NCBI RefSeq assembly: GCF_000975115.1
Contig: NZ_BBRE01000004.1
Span: 124,001-188,000, forward strand
Direction: 5' to 3'
Source of the DNA: Demequina oxidasica
GTDB lineage: Bacteria; Actinomycetota; Actinomycetes; Actinomycetales; Demequinaceae
DNA length: 64,000 nucleotides
Shown: piece by piece, positions 56,810-64,000 of the stretch
How positions within the stretch are numbered: the first letter of the stretch is position 1
Layout of the letters: the number at the start of each line of letters is the position of its first letter
Translations under genes and position numbers: made by a program
Notes under the pieces: generated by a model
Database searches by the model: none
What the model was told of the DNA's origin: nothing
What the model saw: only the letters and a program-made list of their open reading frames with translations

Positions 56810-57360
56810 ATCGACTCGTCGTTCTTGCCGGTCCCAGCGGGGTAGGCAAGGGCACGGTGGTTCGCGCCCTGCGTGACCGCCACCCGGAAGTGTGGCTGTC
56901 CGTTTCCGCGACGACGCGTGGGCCTCGGCCCGGCGAGGTCGACGGCCAGCACTACTTCTTTGTGGGCGACGACGAATTCACTCGCATGGTTGAGACCGGC
57001 GAGTTGCTGGAGTGGGCAACCGTCTTTGGTGGCAATCGGTACGGGACGCCGCGTGGCCCCGTGGAGGATCGCCTATCCGAAGGCACCCCGTGCATCCTGG
57101 AGATAGACCTGCAGGGCGCGCGTCAGGTGCGCGAGTCGATGCCCGAGGCGTTGCAGGTGTTCATCGCGCCGCCGTCCTTCGAGGTGTTGGTGGACCGACT
57201 CGTGGGTCGTGGTACGGAGGACGAGCGTGAACGCGAGCGCCGGCTAGCCACCGCGCGGGAGGAAATCGCCGCGCAGGGCGAGTTCGACGAGGTCATCGTG
57301 AATGACAATGTGATGGACGCGGCCGACGCCTTGGAGCGCCTGCTGCTCCCTTCACGGTAA
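56806..57360 (+). CDS. gmk: Guanylate kinase
   Basis: 184 aa from GTG 56806, overlapping the mihF stop. P-loop GPSGVGKGT (residues 9-17), [22 protein letters not shown] (GMP site), [19 protein letters not shown] and [20 protein letters not shown]. Converts GMP to GDP. mihF-gmk-rpoZ-coaBC-metK-priA-fmt is the conserved actinobacterial order. Confidence 0.97.
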   Translation: MNRLVVLAGPSGVGKGTVVRALRDRHPEVWLSVSATTRGPRPGEVDGQHYFFVGDDEFTRMVETGELLEWATVFGGNRYGTPRGPVEDRLSEGTPCILEIDLQGARQVRESMPEALQVFIAPPSFEVLVDRLVGRGTEDERERERRLATAREEIAAQGEFDEVIVNDNVMDAADALERLLLPSR

Positions 57361-57363
57361 GAT
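57358..57363 (+). promoter_or_regulatory. -10 box for rpoZ overlapping the gmk stop
   Basis: TAAGAT includes the gmk TAA stop codon. It would give a leader of about 50 bases with GGAG (57411-57414) as ribosome site for rpoZ. Confidence 0.4.
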
Positions 57364-57419
57364 AGTGGAAGTTTGAGCCGACGCTCACCCAAGCAAACCC
57401 CTTAAGCATTGGAGTAACC

Positions 57420-57683
57420 ATGGCCGGAACGATTGCCAATCCCATCGGAATCACCAACCCGCCCATCGACGAGCTGCTCGAGAAGGTCGACTCCAAGTAC
57501 GCCCTGGTGATCTACAGCTCCAAGCGTGCGCGTCAGATCAACTCGTACTACGAGGCACTCGGCGAGGGTCACTTCGAGAACGTTGGCCCGCTAGTCGAGG
57601 CCGACTCGACCGACAAGCCGCTCTCCGTCGCACTTCGCGAGATCAACGAAGGCTCGCTGTTGGTGCTGGGCGACGACGCGTAA
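57420..57683 (+). CDS. rpoZ: RNA polymerase omega subunit
   Basis: 87 aa. The actinobacterial omega pattern is seen: [39 protein letters not shown], then [17 protein letters not shown]. Stabilises beta-prime during polymerase assembly. GGAG precedes the ATG. Confidence 0.97.
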   Translation: MAGTIANPIGITNPPIDELLEKVDSKYALVIYSSKRARQINSYYEALGEGHFENVGPLVEADSTDKPLSVALREINEGSLLVLGDDA

Positions 57684-57712
57684 CGCGTTCGCCCCACCCA
57701 ACACAGGTTAAA

Positions 57713-58987
57713 TTGCGCGTCCTACTGGGCGTGACGGGCGGCATCGCCGCCTACAAGGTTGCGCTCGTTTTGCGCCGCCTTCGCGAGGACGGGCACTCGG
57801 TGCGTGTCATCCCCACCGCCGCGTCGCTCAACTTCGTGGGCCGCGCGACGTGGGAGGCACTGTCCGGGCATCCCGCGCCCACCGATACTTTCGAGGACGT
57901 TCCCTCCGTCGCGCACGTGCGACTGGGTCAGCGTGCCGACATCGTGCTGGTCGCCCCCGCGACCGCCGACTTCCTCGCGTCGATGGCCCAGGGAACCGCC
58001 AAGGACCTGCTGGGTAACGCGCTGCTCGCGACTCAGGCGCCCGTGGTCGTCGCTCCAGCCATGCACACCGAGATGTGGCTGAATGCGGCGACTCAGGCAA
58101 ACGTGGCTACCCTGCGCGAGCGGGGGGTTCACGTGATAGATCCGGCCGTGGGCCGCCTCACGGGCGCCGACTCCGGCCCGGGCCGCCTTCCCGAGCCCGA
58201 TGACCTGGTCGCCGCCCTCTACGGCGTCGCCGAGGGGCAAGGCTTGCCTGTGGAACCTGCCCAGGCGGACGATGCTGGGGCTGGCTCTGGCGCAACCGAA
58301 GCTGGCTGGGGTGACCTGGTCGGGGTCAGCGTGGTGGTGAGCGCCGGCGGCACGCACGAGGCCGTGGACGCCGTGCGCTTCCTGGGCAACAGGTCCAGCG
58401 GACACCAGGGCCTTGCCCTGGCTCAGGCCGCGGCCGACCGCGGCGCGAAGGTCACCCTGGTGGCAGCCAACGTGGTGCTGCCGGCTGGCGAGGGCATCGT
58501 CCGCGTGGACGTGGAATCTTCTGCGGAGTTGTCTGAGGCGGTGAAGGACGCCTCGAAGGACGCCGACGTCGTGATCATGGCCGCCGCAGTCGCCGACTTC
58601 CGTCCGCGCGAGGTGAGTGCGACCAAAATCAAGAAGTCTGGCGACGCGGCCACCGATCAGGCGGGGCTGACTCTTGAACTAGTGCCGACTGAGGACATCC
58701 TCGCCGCGCTAGTGACTGCGCGCCCCGAACACCAGACGGTGGTGGGCTTCGCAGCCGAGACCGGGGATAGCACCTCAAGCGTGCTCGAGCACGGCGCCGC
58801 CAAGGCTCGTCGCAAGGGCGCAAATCTGCTGATCCTCAATCCCGTAGGCGGGGGACTGGGCTTTGGTGACGTCCCCAATACGGTGACGATGCTCGACGTC
58901 AACGGCGAAGCCGTCGCGGAGGCGGCCGGGTCCAAGCTGGCCGTCGCCCACGCGATTCTCGACCGCGTGGTCTCCATGCGTTCCTGA
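57713..58987 (+). CDS. coaBC: Bifunctional phosphopantothenoylcysteine decarboxylase / synthetase CoaBC (Dfp)
   Basis: 424 aa, TTG start. The N-terminal flavodoxin-like CoaC half has GVTGGIAAYK, VAHVRLGQRADIVLVAPATADFLA (catalytic His) and PAMHTEMW; a Gly/Ala/Asp-rich linker at about 178-200 follows; the CoaB half has VVSAGGTHEAVDAVRFLGNRSSG and NLLILNPVGGG. It makes phosphopantetheine for CoA. The start codon is uncertain because no strong Shine-Dalgarno is visible, but LRVLLGVTGG is the expected N-terminus. Confidence 0.95.
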   Translation: MRVLLGVTGGIAAYKVALVLRRLREDGHSVRVIPTAASLNFVGRATWEALSGHPAPTDTFEDVPSVAHVRLGQRADIVLVAPATADFLASMAQGTAKDLLGNALLATQAPVVVAPAMHTEMWLNAATQANVATLRERGVHVIDPAVGRLTGADSGPGRLPEPDDLVAALYGVAEGQGLPVEPAQADDAGAGSGATEAGWGDLVGVSVVVSAGGTHEAVDAVRFLGNRSSGHQGLALAQAAADRGAKVTLVAANVVLPAGEGIVRVDVESSAELSEAVKDASKDADVVIMAAAVADFRPREVSATKIKKSGDAATDQAGLTLELVPTEDILAALVTARPEHQTVVGFAAETGDSTSSVLEHGAAKARRKGANLLILNPVGGGLGFGDVPNTVTMLDVNGEAVAEAAGSKLAVAHAILDRVVSMRS

Positions 58988-59287
58988 CAATTCGGGTTCT
59001 GGCGCCTCGCTACGGCAACACATCCGCATTTTCGACGCCACCATTTCTCAACGGTTCGACACCGCCACCTCCGCATCGCGAGGGATGGCCCCCGCTCACG
59101 TTTCACCTACCAGCCGCCACGTTTGCACCCTAAAGCGGTGTGGCGAGCCGGAGGCTGAGCACACGATCACCTCGAGAGCGGCAATTGAGGGTGCGGAGGT
59201 TTCTTACGCAGAGTGGTCCAGTGAGGCGATTCACGGGCAGCCGCCAGTGAGGACGTGGCATCGACGGCTTTGGCTATGCTTACCGGC
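58988..59287. other. 300-bp gap before metK
   Basis: I looked for SAM riboswitch cores and found none, and see no terminator with a T-run. The only signal is the metK -10 box at its right end. No gene is supported. Confidence 0.5.
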
Positions 59288-59290
59288 ATG
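59275..59290 (+). promoter_or_regulatory. -10 box of a leaderless promoter for metK
   Basis: TATGCT (59275-59280) ends 7 bases before ATG 59288; no ribosome-binding site. Confidence 0.5.
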
Positions 59291-60457
59291 ACAAATCTGC
59301 GCCTATTCACGTCCGAATCCGTGACCGAGGGTCACCCCGACAAGGTCTGTGACCAGGTAAGCGACGCGATCCTCGACGAGATGCTCCGTCAAGATCCACT
59401 ATCACGCGTTGCTGTGGAAACAATGGTGACCACTGGGCTGGTGCACGTGGCGGGTGAGGTGACCACCGAGGCCTACGTCGATATTCCAGGCACCATTCGT
59501 GGTGTCGTGAACGACATCGGCTATACGTCTTCCAAGGTGGGCTTTGACGGCGACTCGTGCGGCATCTCCGTCTCCATTGGGGAGCAGTCACCGGACATCT
59601 GGCAGGGGGTAGGTTCTGCGACCGACGTCGACGAGAAGCAGTTGGGCGCCGGCGACCAGGGCCTGATGTTTGGCTACGCGTGCCAAGATACTGCGGAACT
59701 TATGCCATTGCCGATCTCGATCGCGCACCGTCTCACGCAGCGGCTCGCCCAGGTTCGGCGGGACGGAACCGTCGAGGGTCTGCGCCCCGACGGTAAAGCT
59801 CAGGTCACCATCGGGTACGACGGCGACAAGGCCGTCTCTGTCGATACCGTGGTGCTGTCGAGCCAGCACGCCGAGGGCATGAGCATGACGGCACTTCGAG
59901 GTGCAATCGAGGAGGCCGTCATCGGCCCGGTTCTCGCGGGCTACGACCTGGACGCGACCGGTCATCGGTCACTGATTAATCCCACGGGAATCTTTGAGAT
60001 CGGTGGCCCCAAGGGCGACGCAGGCTTGACGGGGCGCAAGATCATTGTCGACACCTACGGGGGCATGGCCCGCCACGGTGGGGGTGCTTTCTCCGGCAAG
60101 GACCCGTCCAAAGTAGACCGGTCGGCGACATACGCGATGCGTTGGGTAGCCAAGAATGTGGTGGCTGCCGGCCTCGCCGCCCGCTGCGAGGTTCAAGTCG
60201 CCTACGCAATCGGAACCGCACACCCGGTGGGCCTATACGTCGAGACATTCGGAACTGCGACGGTCGAGGAGGCCGCGATTGCGCGCGCCATCCGTGAAGT
60301 GTTTGACCTGCGCCCGCAGGCCATCATTGCGGATCTAGATTTGCAGCGCCCCATCTACCGGCAGACAGCGGCTTACGGACACTTTGGGCGCGAGCTGCCC
60401 GACTTCACGTGGGAGCGCACCGACCGCGCAGCCGCGTTGGTGAGCGCTGCGGGCTAG
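59288..60457 (+). CDS. metK: S-adenosylmethionine synthetase
   Basis: 389 aa from ATG 59288 ([16 protein letters not shown] is the standard N-terminus). [17 protein letters not shown] with the ATP-site His, [12 protein letters not shown] (signature 1) and [16 protein letters not shown] (signature 2) are intact. Makes SAM from ATP and methionine. The in-frame codons back to 59255 overlap the promoter and are not used. Confidence 0.98.
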   Translation: MTNLRLFTSESVTEGHPDKVCDQVSDAILDEMLRQDPLSRVAVETMVTTGLVHVAGEVTTEAYVDIPGTIRGVVNDIGYTSSKVGFDGDSCGISVSIGEQSPDIWQGVGSATDVDEKQLGAGDQGLMFGYACQDTAELMPLPISIAHRLTQRLAQVRRDGTVEGLRPDGKAQVTIGYDGDKAVSVDTVVLSSQHAEGMSMTALRGAIEEAVIGPVLAGYDLDATGHRSLINPTGIFEIGGPKGDAGLTGRKIIVDTYGGMARHGGGAFSGKDPSKVDRSATYAMRWVAKNVVAAGLAARCEVQVAYAIGTAHPVGLYVETFGTATVEEAAIARAIREVFDLRPQAIIADLDLQRPIYRQTAAYGHFGRELPDFTWERTDRAAALVSAAG

Positions 60458-60465
60458 AGAGGCGG

Positions 60466-60481
60466 CACAATAGGCACCATG
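60466..60481 (+). promoter_or_regulatory. Weak -10 box of a possible leaderless promoter for priA
   Basis: CACAAT (60466-60471) ends 7 bases before ATG 60479. It is 21 bases after metK, so read-through is equally possible. Confidence 0.3.
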
Positions 60482-62644
60482 GCAACTGAGGGGTCGATTG
60501 GCTGGACCGCGCACACGTCGCGTGCTGGCGCCGACCTTCCGCAGTCGGCTGGTGCACGTGACAACGACTCCGCAGACTTTGAGGACGGCGCCCTCTTTGC
60601 CGCGCCGCCACGGTCCACCTCGGCAACCCACGCATCGAAGCGCGCGAACGACAAGCGCACTGCGGCCGAAGCTGCCTCGCAGGGGCAGCCGCTTCGGGTG
60701 GCAACAGTGTGCATCGACAGCGCGCTGCCGCATCTGGATCGGCCCTTTGACTACGCCATACCGAGCAAACTTGATGACGTGGTGCACATCGGAACCAGGG
60801 TGCGCGTGCGCTTTGCGGGACGGCTCATTAGCGCCGTCGTTGTGGAGACGTCTGACACCTCCGACTTCGATGGAAAGCTTGCTCCTTTGAACTCCGCAGC
60901 TGCGTTGCCGTCCTATACGGCCGACTCCCTCGAGTTTGCCCGCGGCGTGGCACGTCGCTACGGCGGATCACTGTGGGACGTCTTGCGTTTGATGGCCCCG
61001 CCCCGCGTCGCGAGCGTTGAGGCGCGTGACTGGGGAGACGAACGCTTCAGTAGGAGCGCCTTCGTAGAGACGGCTGCCACCTTGCGTCTCGCGGCGGACG
61101 CTGCCGGACTCGACTATGCGCAGGTTGCCGAGGGCGCACGGGTGGTGTGGGAGGCCTCTCCTGACCCAGCGGCTCCCTCATCGATACCGGCAGCGGCGCT
61201 TCTGGCTCCTTCCGTGGAGGTCGCGGCGAAGGGCCTCAGCGCGATCGTGGTCGTTCCAGATGCGCGCGCGGTCAAGCGCGTCGAGACGGCGCTGAACGAG
61301 GCGGGACTTACCCGATGGACAGCTCGCTCCGGTGGGCATTTTGTGGTGCTGGATTCCGACGAGGGTGCGTCTCCCCGCTACGCGGCATACCTAGCCGCGA
61401 TGCATGGGCGGGTCGGCCTCATCATCGGCACCCGTACCGCTGTCACGCAGCCCGTTCCAGAGTTGGGTCTTGTGACCATCTGGGACGATTCATCGTCAGT
61501 CTTTGATGACCCTCACGCGCCGTACCCGAATGCTCGCACGCTAGCCGCGATGCGTGTGGAGTTCAACGGAGCTGGCGCGTTGTTGGGTGCATACGCCCCC
61601 GGCGTGGAGGCCATGGCATTGGTAGCGCACGGCTGGGCCGAACTTCAGCGTTCGGATCGCGCCGTCGTGCGCGCGGGAACGCCGACTGTCGACGTCCTGA
61701 CCGCGGAGAGGCGCGAGGCCGAGGGCGGCTCAGGCTGGCACTGGATGCCCGGCAGCGCGTGGAGAGCAGTCACGAAGGCGCTTCCCTCGGGGCCCGTGGC
61801 GATCGTGGTGCCTCGCACCGGCTACGTTCGTGCCGTCACGTGCGCCAGGTGTGGAACGTGGGCGCAGTGCCGCGAGTGCGAGGGCTCACTTAGCCAATCA
61901 CACGTGTCGGCGCCACTGGTGTGTGTGGACTGTGCCGCCGATCAGGTCGACTGGCACTGCACCGAATGCCATTCGCGCGCTGTGAAGCAGGCCCGCCAGG
62001 GCGTGGAACGCATCGCCGAGCAGGTTAAGGCAATGGCAAAGGGCACGCCTGTTCATGTGTCGGCCGCCGCCATGGGCACGTTGCCGGACGATGAGATTGC
62101 CGAAGGAATCGTCGTGGCGACCCCCGGCGCACTGCCCGCGGTTCGCGGCGGCTATGCACACGCGGTGGTGGTGGGGGCTGATGTTCCGGCCTCGGGCGGC
62201 TTGGGGGCAGAGCTACAGGCGATTCGTTGGTGGCTCAATACAGCCGCGCTGGTCCGTTCACGCGAGCGCGGGGGAGCGGTCACGCTGGTCGGGGACCTGC
62301 CGGATGCAGTGCGCCAGGCAATCGTGTCCTGGACTCCCGGCGACGCGGCCCACGATGCGTATACGGAGCGAGCGGGACTTGGTCTGCCTCCGGCTCGTCG
62401 TACGCTCGCTGTCACCGGAGACGATGCGGCGCTAAGCCTCGCGCTGAGCGTCGCGGTTGAGGGAGAGCGCATCGAACGTCATCCGGACATCACCGTGGTG
62501 CCCACACGAGACGGCGTGACGCTCCTCATGTCTCGGCGCGTCACCGCCGCCGCAGTCGACGCTGTCAGGTCCGTGCAACTTGAGTTGTCCAAGTCTGGCG
62601 ATGGCGAATTGCGCCTGCGGGTGGACGGGCCACTGGAACTCTAG
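60479..62644 (+). CDS. priA: Primosomal protein N' (PriA), actinobacterial form without helicase motifs
   Basis: 721 aa. The N-terminal 75 residues are a poorly conserved extension; the 3'-end-binding domain follows (VCIDSALPHLDRPFDYAIP and VGTRVRVRFAGR-like IGTRVRVRFAGRLISAVVVE). The helicase core is degenerate: no GSGKT Walker A is found where expected, and the DEEH box is replaced by WDDSS after VGLIIGTRTAVTQPVPELGLV. Eight zinc cysteines are kept (455, 458, 464, 467, 482, 485, 494, 497). It probably serves as a fork-recognition scaffold for replication restart rather than a helicase, as proposed for other actinobacterial PriA proteins. Confidence 0.9.
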   Translation: MATEGSIGWTAHTSRAGADLPQSAGARDNDSADFEDGALFAAPPRSTSATHASKRANDKRTAAEAASQGQPLRVATVCIDSALPHLDRPFDYAIPSKLDDVVHIGTRVRVRFAGRLISAVVVETSDTSDFDGKLAPLNSAAALPSYTADSLEFARGVARRYGGSLWDVLRLMAPPRVASVEARDWGDERFSRSAFVETAATLRLAADAAGLDYAQVAEGARVVWEASPDPAAPSSIPAAALLAPSVEVAAKGLSAIVVVPDARAVKRVETALNEAGLTRWTARSGGHFVVLDSDEGASPRYAAYLAAMHGRVGLIIGTRTAVTQPVPELGLVTIWDDSSSVFDDPHAPYPNARTLAAMRVEFNGAGALLGAYAPGVEAMALVAHGWAELQRSDRAVVRAGTPTVDVLTAERREAEGGSGWHWMPGSAWRAVTKALPSGPVAIVVPRTGYVRAVTCARCGTWAQCRECEGSLSQSHVSAPLVCVDCAADQVDWHCTECHSRAVKQARQGVERIAEQVKAMAKGTPVHVSAAAMGTLPDDEIAEGIVVATPGALPAVRGGYAHAVVVGADVPASGGLGAELQAIRWWLNTAALVRSRERGGAVTLVGDLPDAVRQAIVSWTPGDAAHDAYTERAGLGLPPARRTLAVTGDDAALSLALSVAVEGERIERHPDITVVPTRDGVTLLMSRRVTAAAVDAVRSVQLELSKSGDGELRLRVDGPLEL

Positions 62645-62760
62645 CCGTCGGGCGCTCCGGCATCGGGGTGGATACCCTCGTTGATTCGTACGACAAGGCA
62701 CGAAGGCGTTAACGGCACCGGAGCCACGGCAATCTGTCCATGGGCTCCCTGCGTCCCGCC

Positions 62761-62775
62761 TACGATGGGCACATG
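62761..62775 (+). promoter_or_regulatory. -10 box of a leaderless promoter for fmt
   Basis: TACGAT (62761-62766) ends 6 bases before ATG 62773; no Shine-Dalgarno. Same layout and same hexamer as at chorismate mutase. Confidence 0.55.
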
Positions 62776-63765
62776 CGTCTGATCTTTGCCGGAACTCCCC
62801 AGATCGCCGTTCCCACCCTCGAAGCGCTACTCGCGAGCGAGCACGAGGTGGTCGCGGTGCTGACCCAGCCGGATGCCAGGGGAAAGCGCGGCAAGACCCT
62901 GCACCCCAGCCCCGTCAAAGTGGCCGCACTTGAGCACGGTTTACCGGTTCTCACTCCCGAGAAGGCGTCGGCACCGGAGGTCATCGCACAGGTCGCCTCG
63001 TACAAAGCTGATGCCGCCGCCGTGGTCGCCTACGGCCAGATACTGAAGCCGGCACTCCTCGACGCGGTGCGAATCGCGTGGGTCAACCTGCACTTCTCTT
63101 TGTTGCCGCAGTGGCGCGGCGCAGCGCCTGTCCAGCGCGCCATCATGGCGGGCGACGAGATTAGCGGCGCGAGCACGTTCATTATTGAGACGGGGCTCGA
63201 CACTGGACCAGTGATTGGCACCATGACGGAGCGCGTGCGCCCCACGGACACGAGCGGAGACCTCCTTGAGCGCCTGGGCGTCAGTGGTGCGCCGCTGATG
63301 GTGCAGTCCTTGACGGCACTAGATACGGGACACGCTGGCCCCGTCGCGCAGTCGCCGGAAGGAATCAGCTACGCGCACAAGCTCACTCGGGACGACGCAT
63401 ACGTGCGGTGGGACCGTGCGGCTCATGTGGTTGATCGGCAAGTTCGCGGCTGCACGCCCGCACCAGGCGCGTGGACTACGTTGCCCGATGGGTCGGTCGC
63501 CAAACTTGGCCCCGTCACCTTGGTTCCCGATGCACCCACCACCGTTCCTGGACAGGTCCGGTGGGGTGCGGGTATGGATCAGCCGGGCGACTCCGCCGCG
63601 ACCGCCGCGATGCGTGCCGAGTTCACGGATATGGTGCTGGTCGGCACGGGGACTCACCCAGTGGCGCTGTCGTGGATAGCGCCCGCCGGAAAGAAGCCAA
63701 TGCTTGCAGCCGATTGGTGGCGCGGCGCCCGGTTAGACGAAGCGGCGATCTTGGGAGAGTCATGA
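62773..63765 (+). CDS. fmt: Methionyl-tRNA formyltransferase
   Basis: 330 aa from ATG 62773. MRLIFAGTPQIAVPTLEALL is the usual N-terminus, so the longer in-frame start at 62740 is rejected. The formyltransferase active site is Asn105, His107 (NLHFSLLPQWRGAAPVQRAI) and Asp143 (ETGLDTGPVIG); the C-terminal OB domain contains VRGCTPAPGAWT. Formylates initiator Met-tRNA. Overlaps rsmB by 4 bases. Confidence 0.97.
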   Translation: MRLIFAGTPQIAVPTLEALLASEHEVVAVLTQPDARGKRGKTLHPSPVKVAALEHGLPVLTPEKASAPEVIAQVASYKADAAAVVAYGQILKPALLDAVRIAWVNLHFSLLPQWRGAAPVQRAIMAGDEISGASTFIIETGLDTGPVIGTMTERVRPTDTSGDLLERLGVSGAPLMVQSLTALDTGHAGPVAQSPEGISYAHKLTRDDAYVRWDRAAHVVDRQVRGCTPAPGAWTTLPDGSVAKLGPVTLVPDAPTTVPGQVRWGAGMDQPGDSAATAAMRAEFTDMVLVGTGTHPVALSWIAPAGKKPMLAADWWRGARLDEAAILGES

Positions 63766-64000
63766 GTAGCAATATTGAGGATGAGAGCTACGACGGCTCG
63801 GCCTTTGACGACGCGGAGTTTGGGGACGCTGGTAGTGATGGCACCGGTTCCGTCGGAACACGTGACGGCTACGCCGCCACCCGAAACCACGGAGTGACGC
63901 TGACAAGAGACCGCGCGCGTTCAGCGGCGTATGAGTGCATCCTGACCGTGACCCGTGATGATGCGTACGCGAACCTGGTGATGCCCTCGATTCTGCGCGA
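63762..64000 (+). CDS. rsmB: 16S rRNA (cytosine-967-C5)-methyltransferase RsmB, N-terminal part (cut by window end)
   Basis: 79 codons are visible from ATG 63762. An acidic Asp/Gly/Ser-rich extension of about 45 residues precedes a NusB-like RNA-binding start (RDRARSAAYECILTVTRDDAYANLVMPSILR), the typical N-terminus of RsmB/Sun proteins. The catalytic domain lies beyond the window. Position after fmt and the 4-bp overlap support the call. Confidence 0.82.
   Translation, partial: MSSNIEDESYDGSAFDDAEFGDAGSDGTGSVGTRDGYAATRNHGVTLTRDRARSAAYECILTVTRDDAYANLVMPSILR

Noticed and set aside
58988..59287. SAM-responsive riboswitch before metK
   Set aside because: No known SAM aptamer core was recognised and the metK message appears leaderless from 59288.

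Overview
The window is a GC-rich, gene-dense stretch of chromosome from an actinobacterium. The evidence is the gene order scpB-rluB-cmk-der, the actinobacterial integration host factor mihF beside gmk and rpoZ, a PriA that has lost its helicase motifs, GTG/TTG starts, and many genes whose only upstream signal is a -10 box 6-7 bases before the ATG (leaderless mRNAs). The order suggests Micrococcales (Cellulomonadaceae/Demequinaceae-like), but that is inference from memory and was not tested.

Layout. 1-5795: scpA end, scpB, rluB, chorismate mutase, tyrA, cmk, plsC, der. 5796-9160: accessory segment with a 14-unit 8-bp tandem repeat, a DUF222/HNH nuclease gene, and a secreted PKD-like protein plus DUF6318-type lipoprotein pair. 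9266-16992: rarA, rpsD, alaS, ruvX, mltG, aroE. 17247-30074: a complete Gram-positive type IV pilus cluster (pilB, pilT, pilC, pilA, three minor or pseudopilin-like genes, pilD, pilM, pilN, pilO). 30151-35839: aroC, aroK, aroB, a second DUF222/HNH gene, aroQ. 35990-44948: efp, nusB, then pyrR-pyrB-pyrC-carA-carB behind a PyrR-type RNA leader. 45084-55505: a beta-mannan oligosaccharide utilisation locus (GH113-like hydrolase, LacI regulator, ABC importer without ATPase, GH2 beta-mannosidase, AGE-family mannose isomerase, PfkB fructokinase). 55609-64000: pyrF, mihF, gmk, rpoZ, coaBC, metK, priA, fmt, rsmB (cut by the window edge).

How it works together. Housekeeping genes form short, often 4-bp-overlapping operons for chorismate/tyrosine, pyrimidine and translation functions. 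Accessory modules sit at breaks in that backbone: the pilus cluster between aroE and aroC, an HNH gene between aroB and aroQ, and the mannan locus between carB and pyrF. The mannan locus encodes a logical route: import of manno-oligosaccharides, intracellular hydrolysis to mannose, isomerisation to fructose and phosphorylation to fructose-6-phosphate. Three matching 14-bp palindromic sites flank its regulator gene. The two DUF222/HNH genes share an almost identical upstream element that matches the layout of the LexA-independent DNA-damage promoter known from mycobacteria (RecA-NDp/PafBC).

No tRNA, rRNA, CRISPR array, transposase or prophage was recognised. I did not find a convincing new defence system; the most interesting signals are regulatory and architectural.
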